Position numbers and translations under genes: made by a program
Shown: positions 1-11,300 of the stretch, piece by piece
Numbering within the stretch: position 1 is the first letter of the stretch
Layout: each line of letters starts with the position of its first letter
The notes under the pieces: generated by a model
Told to the model about the DNA's origin: nothing
Databases searched by the model: none
The model's input: only the letters and a program-made list of their open reading frames with translations
Source of the DNA: a virus
Virus record (IMG/VR): IMGVR_UViG_3300017752_003321
Coordinates: 1-61,421 of that record
Direction: 5' to 3' (one strand)
Length of the DNA stretch: 61,421 nt

Positions 1-734
1 CAAGACGAGAGTCACAAAGATTTTTCTTAAGTGAACTTATAAAAGGCTTAGGGTTAGATCCTGTTAAAGCATTACAAAGCGGAGCAGTAGAAGGAGGAGC
101 AGGCGAAGCAATAGCTATGGCCATTGCCCAAATTAAAGCAGAAAGTAATTATGAACCGCAAAGCGAAAATTTAAATTATAGTTCTGAAGGATTAAGAGCT
201 ACATTTAAAATGTTTAAGAAGCCTGGAGGTTTTCAATTATCTGAAGATTTACATAGAAAGCCTGTTGAAATAGGAAGTGTTGTATATGGAAGTAGAATGG
301 GCAACGGCGGACCTGAAACTGGTGATGGTTGGAGATATAGAGGACGTGGACTTATCCAATTGACTGGTACAGACAATTATAAATTATACGGAGGATTTGC
401 TGGAGTAGATATTTACAAAAATCCAGAATTAGCAAATGATCCTAAAGTTGCTTGTAAACTAGCAGTTGCTTATTTGACCAAAGGACCAAAGGCAAGGTTT
501 ATTACTTGGACCGATACTAATTTTACTAGTCTAGGAAAACAATTTCAAAATGCTGTTGGTTACGCTAATCCAGGATCAAAGACACCACAGAGAATAGAAA
601 TAGGTCAAGGACTTTGGCAACAAATTAAAAATGGTGATTTGACACCATTGGCTGATGTAACACCACCAACAGCAATTGATACTGGTGAAGGATCCGCAAC
701 AATAGATACACCTGCATCAGGAGGACCATTTTAA
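1..734 (+). CDS. GH19-type lysozyme/endolysin domain protein, 5' end missing
   Basis: The frame is open to the left edge (in-frame codons from base 3), so the gene starts outside the window; an internal ATG at 117 is probably not the start. The visible part holds a glycoside hydrolase family 19-like fold: a catalytic-type Glu in QIKAESNY, then YGSRMGN and the family signature GDGWRYRGRGLIQLTG, followed by NYKLYG. Such enzymes cut peptidoglycan. Because it lies directly before a PAAR protein, gp25 and gp6, it is more likely the tail-associated lysozyme at the baseplate hub (role of T4 gp5) than a free endolysin, but that is inference. The C-terminus is a Pro/Thr/Gly-rich tail that looks disordered. 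Confidence 0.85.
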   Translation, partial: RRESQRFFLSELIKGLGLDPVKALQSGAVEGGAGEAIAMAIAQIKAESNYEPQSENLNYSSEGLRATFKMFKKPGGFQLSEDLHRKPVEIGSVVYGSRMGNGGPETGDGWRYRGRGLIQLTGTDNYKLYGGFAGVDIYKNPELANDPKVACKLAVAYLTKGPKARFITWTDTNFTSLGKQFQNAVGYANPGSKTPQRIEIGQGLWQQIKNGDLTPLADVTPPTAIDTGEGSATIDTPASGGPF

Positions 735-937
735 TGCATGAATTTGTTATAATGATAGATGGACAACTTCAAACATTTAATAACTTTGAAGATATACCTA
801 ATGAGTTTGATCATGTAATTAAGTTTAGACCTGAAATTCCTGAAGGTCCGCACACTGAAGAACAACACCAAGAAATAGAACAATGGAATTCAAAATTACA
901 AAAATTAATGGAGATTGAACGTGCCGGCAGTATGTAG
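734..937 (+). CDS. small protein of unknown function in baseplate block
   Basis: A 67-residue acidic protein. Its ATG overlaps the TAA of the lysozyme gene, and an AGGAGG ribosome site lies about nine bases upstream, which supports translation. The first half reads as a short beta-type segment (EFVIMIDGQLQTF) and the second half is a charged helix rich in Glu and Gln. It overlaps the start of the PAAR gene. I do not recognise a family. Its place between the lysozyme and PAAR genes suggests a small baseplate or spike component, or a chaperone for one. Confidence 0.6.
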   Translation: MHEFVIMIDGQLQTFNNFEDIPNEFDHVIKFRPEIPEGPHTEEQHQEIEQWNSKLQKLMEIERAGSM

Positions 938-1217
938 AGGTGATAGCGTTGACGAAGATGTTCCACATTGCTCAACACCAAAAAGAGATGAGTGTAGTGG
1001 TGATGTATTTGTAAACGGAACAGGAGTATCTCGACAAGACGATAACAACACATCTCATGATGTTCCACCAGCACCGTGCGGTACACATGCAAAGCCTATT
1101 ACAACAGGCAGTACGGAAGTATTTGCTAATGGTAAAGGAGTAGGACGAGTAGGAGATGCTATAACAGCTTGTACAAGTGTTTCAACAGGAAGCGATACAG
1201 TTTTTGCTGGTCCTTAG
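921..1217 (+). CDS. PAAR-repeat spike tip protein
   Basis: A 98-residue protein with the repeat pattern of PAAR proteins: MPAVCRGDSV at the start, then DVFVNGTGVSRQDD and EVFANGKGVGRVGD, ending with DTVFAGP. PAAR proteins form the sharp cone on the trimeric central spike of contractile tails; in T4 the equivalent is gp5.4. The spaced Cys and His residues (VPHCSTPKRDEC, PPAPCGTHAKP) fit the metal site at the tip. I chose GTG at 921 because a GGAG ribosome site lies seven bases upstream and it gives the typical PAVCRGD start; an in-frame TTG at 915 is too close to that site. It overlaps the upstream ORF by 17 bases. Confidence 0.87.
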   Translation: MPAVCRGDSVDEDVPHCSTPKRDECSGDVFVNGTGVSRQDDNNTSHDVPPAPCGTHAKPITTGSTEVFANGKGVGRVGDAITACTSVSTGSDTVFAGP

Positions 1218-1234
1218 AATAGGTAAATATTATT

Positions 1235-1669
1235 ATGGCGCAAGATTTATACAAAACAATTAAAGTAACTCCTAAAAGAGAAAAAGCCCCACCTATTAAG
1301 CAAAAAGCCTATAGGGGATTCAGCACAGTCAATCCAGAGAACAACACGTTCCAGCAGTTTGATATTTCATTAATTAAGCAAAATCTACTTAATCACCTTA
1401 ATATTCGACAAGGAGAAAAACTATCCGACCCAACGTTTGGTTGTATTATATGGGACGCATTGTTTGAACCTTTAACTACAGAACTTAAAGATGCCATTAC
1501 AACAAATGTAACAAATATTGTGAATTATGATCCTAGAACTAGAGCTACAGCAATACAAGTAACTGAATTCGAATCAGGATTACAAATTGAATGTACGTTA
1601 ATGTACTTAGATTATAATATTAGCGAAAGTTTAAGGCTACAATTTGATAAAAATGTTGGATTGGTGTGA
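1235..1669 (+). CDS. 25: Baseplate wedge protein gp25 (gp25/GPW family)
   Basis: A 144-residue protein matching the length and core of the gp25/GPW family, which is found in every contractile-tail baseplate and in the type VI secretion wedge (TssE). The motif GEKLSDPTFGCIIWDALFEP followed by an amphipathic helix and NYDPRTRATAIQV is typical. Its role is to join the wedge core and help start sheath assembly next to gp6. It sits between PAAR and gp6, the order expected in T4-like phages of aquatic bacteria. A 63-base gap with a late-promoter-like AATAAATA separates it from gp6. Confidence 0.92.
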   Translation: MAQDLYKTIKVTPKREKAPPIKQKAYRGFSTVNPENNTFQQFDISLIKQNLLNHLNIRQGEKLSDPTFGCIIWDALFEPLTTELKDAITTNVTNIVNYDPRTRATAIQVTEFESGLQIECTLMYLDYNISESLRLQFDKNVGLV

Positions 1670-1698
1670 CACAATTAACTACTAGTATTATCGTTTGT

Positions 1699-1706
1699 AA
1701 TAAATA
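1699..1706 (+). promoter_or_regulatory. T4-type late promoter-like box before gp6
   Basis: AATAAATA followed by CAGTA lies 26 bases before the gp6 ATG, one change from the T4 late promoter box TATAAATA. The same 13-base string AATAAATACAGTA recurs before the gene at 20397. In T4 this box is read by the phage sigma gp55. The spacing to the ATG matches two other boxes in this window (24928 and 58193). Confidence 0.55.
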
Positions 1707-1732
1707 CAGTAGAGCTTATAGAAGGATAATCA

Positions 1733-4700
1733 ATGTCATCAACCGACAGACAAAATAGACTGCTACTTGCAGAAGATTGGACAAAAGTATACCAAAGCTA
1801 TCGGAATGCAGAATTTCGTAGCTATGATTTTGACACGTTAAGACGTGCAATGATCACCTATCTAAGGCAAAACTACCCAGAAGATTTTAACGATTATATT
1901 GATACATCAGAGTATCTTGCATTAATCGATATGATTGCGTTTTTAGGACAAAATATAAGTTATAGAGTTGATCTAAACGCAAGAGAAAACTTTTTAGAAT
2001 TAGCAGAACGTAGAGAATCAGTTCTACGTTTAGCACGTATGCTTTCATACAATCCAAGACGTAACCAGGCGGCAAACGGTCTATTAAAATTTGAAACAGT
2101 TAGCACAACTGAAAGTCTCGTAGATAGCAACGGCAGTAATTTAGCTGAACAAACAATTATATGGAACGATCCTAGTAACTCAAATTGGGCAGAACAATTT
2201 AGACGTGTGCTTAATTCAGCACTTCCGCAAAACGGAACAATTGGTAAGCCTGCACAAAGTAAAGTTATAAATGGTGTCCTAACACAGCAATATAGAGTTA
2301 ATGGCGGACAAGATGATGTTCCTATATTTGGATTCACAAAAGCAGTGAACGGCTCACCTACGCAGTTTGAAGTTGTATCAACAGGTATTGATACAGAGTT
2401 GAATAATATTATTGAAGAAAATCCTGTTCCAGGAACTAGTTTAGCATTTTTGTATAGAGAAGACGGGCGTGGCGCTAACAGTTCTAACTCCGGATATTTT
2501 TTACATTTTAGACAAGGAAAAATGCAATCTAATGAATTTAATGTTGCAAGTCCATCAGCTAATCAAAAGATTGCTATTGAAGCACAAAATATTAACGATA
2601 CAGATGTTTGGTTGTACGGGTTAGACACACAAGGTTTTGCAGATAAAATTTGGACACAAGTAAATTCAACTGAAGGTAACAACGCAATTTACAACAGTTT
2701 AATTAAAAAGATTAAAGATTATTATGTAGTGCAAACTAGAGGCAATGATGAAATTAGTTTAGTTTTTGCTGACGGAACATTTGGAAATTTACCTACTGGT
2801 TCATTTAGGATTTATTATAGAACAAGTGCAAATAAAACACTTAATATAGCACCTGCTGAACTTACAAATATAACAGTAAGTTTACCATACGTAAGCAAAG
2901 CAGGAACAACCGAAACACTTACTCTAGGACTTGAACTTAAAGAAGCAGTTAACAATGCAACTACAAGCGAATCTACAGCTAGTATTAGATCAAATGCTCC
3001 GCAAACATACTATACACAAAATAGAATGGTCACCGGCGAAGATTATAATATTGTTCCTCTTACAACAAATCAAGAGATTGTAAAAGTTAAATCTACTAAT
3101 AGGACAACAAGTGGTATTAGCAGATACTTTGATTTAAAAGATGTTACTGGAAAATACTCTAGTACAAATTTATATGGATCAGATGGCGTACTGTATCAAG
3201 AGCAGTATGAAAATAAAACTTCATTTACGTTTGCAACACAAACTGACATTGAAGGGAATATAGAAAATACAATTTTACCTATAATTAAAAGCAGAGCAAT
3301 AAGCAATTACTACTTTGGAAATTATGCTAAAATTATTGTTAGTGACCTAAATGCACGATTTAAACAGTCTACAAAAACAACAAATAGTTCTACAGGACTA
3401 TTACAGAATTTAAATGATGTTCCGTTTCAAGTAGGTACTTTTACAGGAGGTTCATTAAAGTATGTAGAGGCAGGTGCTTTATTAAAATTTAAACCGCCCG
3501 CAGGCTTCTTTTTTATTGGCAAAGGATTATTAACTAGTGATGGCAAAGCAAAAGGTGCTAGTAGTTATAAATGGGTCAAAGTTATAAGTGCAAAAGGAGC
3601 AGGAACAACTTTAGATAGCGTAACTGGAGAAGGTCCACTTGTGTTCAATGATATTTTACCTGAAAATAGTGTTTTAGAAGAAGTCAAACCTAAAATAGTA
3701 AAAGACATTTCAACTGATGTAAGGGCACAAATTATTGACCAAGTATTTGCATATAAAACTTTTGCTTTAAGATATGATCAGGTTAACAGAAATTGGCGAG
3801 TAATTATTAACGAAAACCTTAATACAGTAGATGTTTTTAGTAATGGTAAAACAGGTGACGTTACAAATAATCAACTTGACTCTAGTTGGTTAATATTGTT
3901 TGAAACAAATGGCGAAAAATATACTGTTACTAATAGAGGATTACGTTATATATTTGAAAGTGATAAAGAGTTGAGTTTTTACTTTGACGGACAGTCAAAA
4001 ATTTACGATTCACAAACAGGACAGTTAGTAAAAGATAAAGTAGCAATAATGAATTTTAATACTAAGCCTGATTCCCTTGATGCATTTAACAATGATATCA
4101 ATTGGGAGATTGTTAAAGAATTTAGGAATGCAGACGGATATGTTAATAGTAAAAAAGTAGAAGTTAGCTTTTTTGATTTGAATGACGATGGTAGTGTAGA
4201 CGATCCAGATATTTTTATAAATGTTGTAGCACCACAAACAAATCCAGATACAAAATATATTTTCTTAAAGAAAGAATCATCAGATCAAGGATTTAGCAAA
4301 TATAATTTTTATGATCAAGGAAGTTCTATTAATGTAGTTAAGACAGAAATAGAGATAGGTGCATATAGTCAATATAGCGACGGACAAATTTTTTATGTAA
4401 CAGATAATGATAATTTTAAAATATTGAATAATAATTTACTTACTGTGTCTGCAGATTATAAAGCACATGTAGGACGCTCAGATTTAAAATTTCAGTATGT
4501 ACATAGTGCAGATCAAAGCAACAGGATCGATCCTAGTGCAAGTAATATTATTGATATCTATATGTTAACTAGATCTTACGATGTAAACTTTAGAAACTAT
4601 CTTAAAGGTGTAATAGGTACAATGCCATTACCTCCTAGCTCAGATGAATTATTTCAGAACTATGGCGGACAAATAAATGAATATAAATCTATTAGTGATG

Positions 4701-5302
4701 AAGTAATTTATCATCCTGTAACTTATAAGCCGTTGTTTGGTGTACATGCACAAGATAATCTACAAGCAACTTTTAAAATTGTTCCTAATTCAGGAGAAGT
4801 AGTTAACGGTAATGAGTTAAAAACTAATGTAATCAGTGCAGTAAATAGATTCTTTGGTTTAGCTAATTGGAACTTTGGTGATAGTTTCCACTTTACTGAA
4901 TTAGCAACTTTTATTATGAATAGTATTTCTCCAGATGCAGTTAATATTTTACTTGTACCAAAACAAGCTACACAGGGCTTTGGTAGCTTGTATGAAGTTA
5001 AAGCCGAAAATAATGAAATCTTTATAAACGATGCAACAGTTGATGATGTAGAAATTATTGACTCTGTAACAGCATCAAGAATACAAGCCTCAGGAAATGT
5101 TATTACATCAACAGGCACAACTAATACAGGTATAAAAAGTCAAGCATTAACAACTACAAGTACAAGTACTAGTAGCACAACAACTAATACGTCAAGCTCA
5201 AGTAGTTCAAGTAGCTCAAGTAGCTCAAGTAGCTCGGGCGGTGGCGGATCAAGTGGCGGCGGAGGTAGCTCCGGCGGCGGCGGTGGAGGCTATGGATACT
5301 AA
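1733..5302 (+). CDS. 6: Baseplate wedge protein gp6, extended
   Basis: A 1,189-residue protein. The N-terminal part carries the gp6-type segment LAERRESVLRLARMLSYNPR (about residues 90-110), preceded by a long helical region with FLGQNISYRVDLNARENFLE. gp6 dimers tie wedges together into the baseplate ring and drive sheath contraction. T4 gp6 is about 660 residues, so this form has roughly 500 extra residues, some of which look like inserted beta domains between about 400 and 1,000. The last 50 residues are a Thr/Ser run followed by Gly/Ser repeats ending in GYGY, encoded by an AGCTCA/AGT microsatellite at about 5150-5290. A ribosome site (GAAGGA) precedes the ATG. The TAA overlaps the ATG of the next gene. 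Confidence 0.85.
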   Translation: MSSTDRQNRLLLAEDWTKVYQSYRNAEFRSYDFDTLRRAMITYLRQNYPEDFNDYIDTSEYLALIDMIAFLGQNISYRVDLNARENFLELAERRESVLRLARMLSYNPRRNQAANGLLKFETVSTTESLVDSNGSNLAEQTIIWNDPSNSNWAEQFRRVLNSALPQNGTIGKPAQSKVINGVLTQQYRVNGGQDDVPIFGFTKAVNGSPTQFEVVSTGIDTELNNIIEENPVPGTSLAFLYREDGRGANSSNSGYFLHFRQGKMQSNEFNVASPSANQKIAIEAQNINDTDVWLYGLDTQGFADKIWTQVNSTEGNNAIYNSLIKKIKDYYVVQTRGNDEISLVFADGTFGNLPTGSFRIYYRTSANKTLNIAPAELTNITVSLPYVSKAGTTETLTLGLELKEAVNNATTSESTASIRSNAPQTYYTQNRMVTGEDYNIVPLTTNQEIVKVKSTNRTTSGISRYFDLKDVTGKYSSTNLYGSDGVLYQEQYENKTSFTFATQTDIEGNIENTILPIIKSRAISNYYFGNYAKIIVSDLNARFKQSTKTTNSSTGLLQNLNDVPFQVGTFTGGSLKYVEAGALLKFKPPAGFFFIGKGLLTSDGKAKGASSYKWVKVISAKGAGTTLDSVTGEGPLVFNDILPENSVLEEVKPKIVKDISTDVRAQIIDQVFAYKTFALRYDQVNRNWRVIINENLNTVDVFSNGKTGDVTNNQLDSSWLILFETNGEKYTVTNRGLRYIFESDKELSFYFDGQSKIYDSQTGQLVKDKVAIMNFNTKPDSLDAFNNDINWEIVKEFRNADGYVNSKKVEVSFFDLNDDGSVDDPDIFINVVAPQTNPDTKYIFLKKESSDQGFSKYNFYDQGSSINVVKTEIEIGAYSQYSDGQIFYVTDNDNFKILNNNLLTVSADYKAHVGRSDLKFQYVHSADQSNRIDPSASNIIDIYMLTRSYDVNFRNYLKGVIGTMPLPPSSDELFQNYGGQINEYKSISDEVIYHPVTYKPLFGVHAQDNLQATFKIVPNSGEVVNGNELKTNVISAVNRFFGLANWNFGDSFHFTELATFIMNSISPDAVNILLVPKQATQGFGSLYEVKAENNEIFINDATVDDVEIIDSVTASRIQASGNVITSTGTTNTGIKSQALTTTSTSTSSTTTNTSSSSSSSSSSSSSSSGGGGSSGGGGSSGGGGGGYGY
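5178..5290 (+). repeat. Ser/Gly-coding microsatellite at the 3' end of gp6
   Basis: Near-perfect tandem copies of AGCTCAAGT (Ser-Ser-Ser) run into GGC/GGA-rich triplets coding Gly4Ser-like blocks. The tract is in frame and ends in Gly-Tyr-Gly-Tyr just before the stop. It can change length by slippage without breaking the frame. Confidence 0.85.
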
Positions 5303-8300
5303 TGGCACAAGATGAAAGCCCAATTCCAACAAATGGAAATAGCAAAAGAAAAACATCAGACCTACTACCGAGGTATTTTAGAAGCACAGCAAATAAAAAA
5401 TTCCTAAGTAGTACATTAGACCAATTAATGCAACCGGGTGTTGTAGAAAAGGTTGATGGATTCATTGGTCGTAGAGATGCCAAAGCATTCAAAGCATCTG
5501 ATAACTATGTTTCAGATATAACAAAAACTAGAGAAAATTATCAGCTAGAACCTGTTACTACAATCACAGACGGTTTGGATAATATTAAATTTTACAGAGA
5601 TTATAGAGATTATGTAAACTCTAGTAAAATTAGAAATGCTGATAATGCAGATCACAGCAAATATAGTTCGCAAGAATATTACGCTTGGGATCCTCACATC
5701 AATTGGGACAAGTTTGTAAACTTTAGAGAATATTATTGGCTTCCAGCAGGACCAGATGAAATTCCAGTATATGGCACTGCAAGGAATATTACAAGTACTT
5801 TTGCAGTAAAGATGCAGGACAACGTAGATAATAATTCTTATATTTTCAGCGAAGAGAACAAAGTAAGTAATCCAACATTAACATTATATAGAGGACAAAC
5901 ATATAACTTTGATATTGACACAGTTGATATGCCCTTTAGTATTAGAACAAATACTAGTATTGAAGATGATACAAACCTTTATAATGAAGGAGTAAGCCAA
6001 CAGAAAGTTGAACAAGGGTCTATAACTTGGGAAATAGATCTTGAAGCTCCTGATCTTCTTTACTACACAAACGATAACGATATTGAAACTACAGGACTTA
6101 TTGTTATCAAAGATATTAGAGATAATACACAACTTGATGTAGGATCAGATATAATTGGTAAAAAAACTTACACTATGCAAAATGGTTATAGTTTAACTAA
6201 TGGCATGAAGATAAAATTTTACGGAGAAATTACACCAGCCAAATACGGAGAAGGTAATTGGTATGTCGAAGGTGTCGGAGATTCAATTAAATTAATTTCT
6301 GAAGAAGACTTAGTTATTACTGCTGATTATTTGTCAGATATATCTACTGAGTTTGACGCACAAGGATTTGCGTCACTGCCATTTGGCGATGCTACTTCTT
6401 ATGCTTCTCTAAAAGACTATATTGTAATTAATAGAGCATCCAAGGATGGAAATCAATGGGCAAGATATAATAAATGGACACATAAAAGTGTAATAGAAAA
6501 TATTGCTGAGATTAATAATATGTCAGCAGTTTTAGACCAAACATATAGAGCAACAAGGCCTATTATCGAGTTTGACGCAGGATTAAAACTTTACAATTTT
6601 GGAACACAATCAAAGACATCAGTAGACCTAGTTGATACAGTTACAACAGATGTGTTCTCTAATATTGAAGGACAAGTTGGTTACTTTGTAGATGGAGTAG
6701 AATTAGTTACAGGCATGCGTGTGTTATTCACAGCAGACCCAGACAGTTTTGTTGCAGGAAAAATATACGAGGTTAATTTTATAAATCAAAACGGAAATTT
6801 ACAGCTTGCCTTAAAAGAAACTACAGATACAATTCCGTTAATTGATGAAACAGTATTAGTTAAAGCAGGTAGTAATTTTAAAGGAAAAATTTTCTATTAT
6901 AATGGAACTACATGGAAGCAAACACAAGATAAGACTAAAGTAAATCAACAACCATTATTTGATATGTATAACGATGCAGGAGCACAGATTAATACATTAG
7001 AGTCAAGCACGTTTGCAGGAAATAAAATTTTTAGTTATAAAGTTGGCACAGGTGCTAATGATACAGAATTAGGATTTCCATTAAGTTATAGAACTATCGA
7101 AAATAGTGGTGATATTGTTTTTGATTTTAATTTATTAGCAGATACTTATCAATATGACGAAATTGCAGATGTATTCACTGTTAGCACAGACACTGCATTA
7201 TTAAGAAAGTATACTGATAGAACAACGTTTACAAATGTTTCTGGTTGGACAAAAGCACCAACAAAATCAGTACAGCCTGTTGTTAAACAAACAACAGTTA
7301 CCGCAAGGACAAATAACTTTATTGTCGACGTTTATACTAACAGCGGAGACTTAAATGATTTAGACATAAAAGTTTATGTGAATAGTAATCGTAAACGAGA
7401 TGGGATTGACTACACAATAAACAGAGTCAACGGGTATGCTTATGTAACATTTGATAAAGAACTAACAGCAGATGACAAACTAGTTTTAAAAACAACATCT
7501 AGTTCACCTAAAAGAGAAGGTGTTGGATATTATGAATTTCCAATAAACTTTGAAAAAAATCCGCAAAATGAAAATGTTACTACGTTTACATTAGGGGAAG
7601 TGTTAGACCATGTTGACAGCATTGTTGATAATGTAAATGGATTTGAAGGCATATTTCCTGGAACAAGTAATTTAAGAGATTTAGGAAATGCATCAAAATT
7701 TGGTTTGAAATTTGTACAACACAGTGGCCCGGTCAATCTTGCTTTATATAATTTGACAGATAAAGATTATGATTCTATAGAAGCAATTAAATATTCTGGT
7801 ATAGAATATCTTAAATTTAAAAGAGAGTTTTTAAGAATAGCAAATGAGTTAGGATTTGAAGGTACTGAAAAAATACATGTTGATAAAGTTCTAACAGAAC
7901 TTAATGCAAATAAAACTAATAGTGATCCTTTTTACTTTAGTGATATGTTAGCACATGGTGGAGATACAAAAGTAAGTCATATTATTGAAGACCAATCACA
8001 AACAATTTTTAGTTTAACAAGCGGAATAGATTTTACAAAATTATCTGAAAAAGCTGTACTAGCATACCTTAATGAAAAACAACTTTTATTATATGAAGAT
8101 TACACTATTAGTACTGATGGATTTTTAACTTTATTAAACGCTCCTAATGCAGGAGACATATTAGATGTTTATGAATATAAAACTACAGACGGTTGCTGGA
8201 TACCTCCTACACCTACAAAATTAGGATTATATCCTAGATTTACTCCTGAGATATTTTTAGATGACACATACATAAAAACACCTACGGATGTAACAGGCCC

Positions 8301-11300
8301 TTGGAAAATTTATGGTAGAGATACAACCACAACTAAATCATATAAAGGCAAACTTGGATGGTTCTATCCTTTGTTTACAGATGAAGTATCGGCATCTCAA
8401 GAGGATATAAGAAACGGCGGAACTGGGGCAACTCATACACACTTATTTACAGGAACTAATACATTATTTTATATGCCAAATAGTGCAATGAGTCATGCAA
8501 CTAATGATACACAATTATTAGAAGAATATCCAAAAGCAAAACCAATGTTACAAGGGCATGATGGTAGTTTGTGGAAATGTTTTGGCGACTTTAGAGATAA
8601 TCTTCTACTAGATATAGAAAAACGAATTTATAATAATATAAAACAGACATATGACGAAAATATTTTAGATATTGTAGATTATGTAGACAGCAAAAATAGA
8701 AATACAGGATTTTCTAGAACACAAGTTTCCAAAACTATGATATCAGAATTTAATGTTTGGTTACAGACTGTAGGCACACCGGATTATGTATCGAATACGA
8801 TTTATCGTTCAGGAGATGGGTTCACATATTATTATGGAATGGCATCTGATCCTTATGACAAACCCTTAGCTGGTTTTTGGCGTGCTATATACAAAGACTT
8901 TTACAATACAGATAGACCTCATAGCCATCCATGGGAAATATTAGGTTTTAAAGAAAAGCCTGATTGGTTTGATACAGAATATGGTACAGCCCCTTATACA
9001 AGTAATAATTTGTTGCTTTGGCAAGATATGGCTAATGCTGTTGTTAGAGGCACAGCAGGTTCAAAAGTAACATACAGAAACAAATTTAAAAATACAGATA
9101 TTTTTAATTATATCCCTGTTGACGAAAGTGGTAATTTAATACCCCCTAGTGGAACAGGTTATTCTAGAGGAAATATTACTACAACATATGGTAATCAATT
9201 TAAGTTTGGTGATGAAGGACCTGTAGAAACTGCGTGGAGAAGAAGTTCTCACTATCCGTTCAGTTTAATGATATCTTGGGCTTTGAATCAGCCTGCACAA
9301 TTTTTTGGTTTAGCATTTGATCGTAGTAGGATAGCACGTAATGGTGCGGGAGAATTAATTTACAGAGATACAAGTAAGAGAATTGAATTAAGTAAATTAA
9401 AATTTCCTAACAGTGCAACTGATAGTGAAAGAGTGTTTACATCGGGTATAATTAACTATATTCAAGGCTACCTTGCAGGTAATGATACACTTAGATTTAC
9501 TGAATATAAATCAAATATTAAAAACATAGAAAATAAATTAGCTTCAAAGATTGGAGGATTTACTCAGAAGTCCAAATTTAGACTTATACTAGATGCTAGA
9601 ACTCCTACAAATGAAGGAAATGTTTTTGTTCCAGAAGAAAACTATAAAATACAATTAACTAAAAGTATTCCTACTGACGTTTTATCTTACAGTGGTATGA
9701 TTATTGAAATATCTCCATCTGGATATATTGTAAAAGGTTATGATAAAGATAATCCTGTATTTAAATATTATCCAGTAAGACGGAAAAATAGCGACAGAGT
9801 AATCAATGTTGGCGGAGTTAGTGAAAACTTCTTAACATGGACAGAAGGAAAAAGTTATGAACCTGGCCAAATTGTAGAAGTATCAGACAACTATTATAGA
9901 GTTAAGATAAGTCATACAGCAGGTGATAGTTTTAATCAAGATAATTATCAAAAGTTGCCAGAACTTCCTGAAGAAGGAGGAGCAACAGCTTATCTGTCTA
10001 CTAATTTTGAAACTGTTGTACAAGAAATGCCATATGGTACATTGTTTAGTGAAAAACAAGAAGTTGTAGATCTTATGATGGGATATCAGGAATATCTTAT
10101 AAGATCAGGATTTAAATTTGATACCTTCAATAAAGAAATTGAGGAAGTTGAAAATTGGAGACTTAGTGCTAAAGAATTTTTATTCTGGACAACACAATCT
10201 TGGGATAACGGAACTATACTTACTGTAAGTCCTAGTGCTAGAAATATTGAATTTAGTAAACCATTTAATGTAGTAGATGATATATATGATAATTTTTATG
10301 ATTATAGTTTATTAAAAGCAGATGGAAAAAGATTACTAGCAGATTTTGCTACCACAGAAAGAGATAATACTAACGATTTTGGAATATTTGTAAAAAATAC
10401 TAATGATGGAATATATCATTTAAAAATTCCTTTAGTTCAACACGAGCATGCAGTTATTATTGATAATAAAACTGTATTTGGAGATGTAATCTATAATAGA
10501 GCTCAAGGATATAGACAAGAAAGAATAAAAGTAAAAGGATATCGTTCAGACGACTGGAACGGATCGTATAATATTCCAGGCTTTATTTTTGATGATGCTG
10601 TTGTTACAGAATGGTTACCATACCAAGATTATAAAATAGGGTCGCTTATAAAATATAAACAATATTTTTATGTTGCAACAACAAATGTAACAGGAACACA
10701 ATTATTTAATGATACAGGTTGGGTATTACTAGATGAAAAACCTGAACAAAAACTTTTACCTAATTTTGATTACAAAGCAAAACAATTTTCAGACTTTTAT
10801 GATCTAGATTCAGATAACTTTGATATTGAACAACAAAAACTTGCACAGCATGCGACAGGATATCAAAAAAGAAAGTATCTTGAAAATATTATTAACGACG
10901 ATGTAAGTCAGTACAAATTCTTCCAAGGTGCTATTCAGGATAAAGGTACTAAGAATGTATTAATAAAACTATTTGATAAGCTAGGAAGTGCAAATAAAGA
11001 TAGTTTAGAATTTTTTGAAGAATGGGCAGTACGTGCAGGACGTTATGGAGCATCTACAGGAGATGAACAATTTGATTTTGTATTGGATGAATCTAAGTAT
11101 AGGCAAGAGCCTCAGCAAATAGAATTAGTAGATAGAATTAATCCACAAGATACAAGTTTAATTTATAGGTTAGATAGAAATTCAATATATGTCAAGCCAA
11201 AAGATTACGACCATAAACCTTTACCTACAAAATACTTCAATGAAGAAAATAGTTATACTAAAACAGCTGGATATGTTAATCCGTCCGACGTTGGTATTAG

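Noticed and set aside
1222-1229. GGTAAATA before gp25 as a late promoter
   Set aside because: It ends only five bases before the ATG, unlike the 17-35 base spacing of the other boxes, and differs from the consensus.
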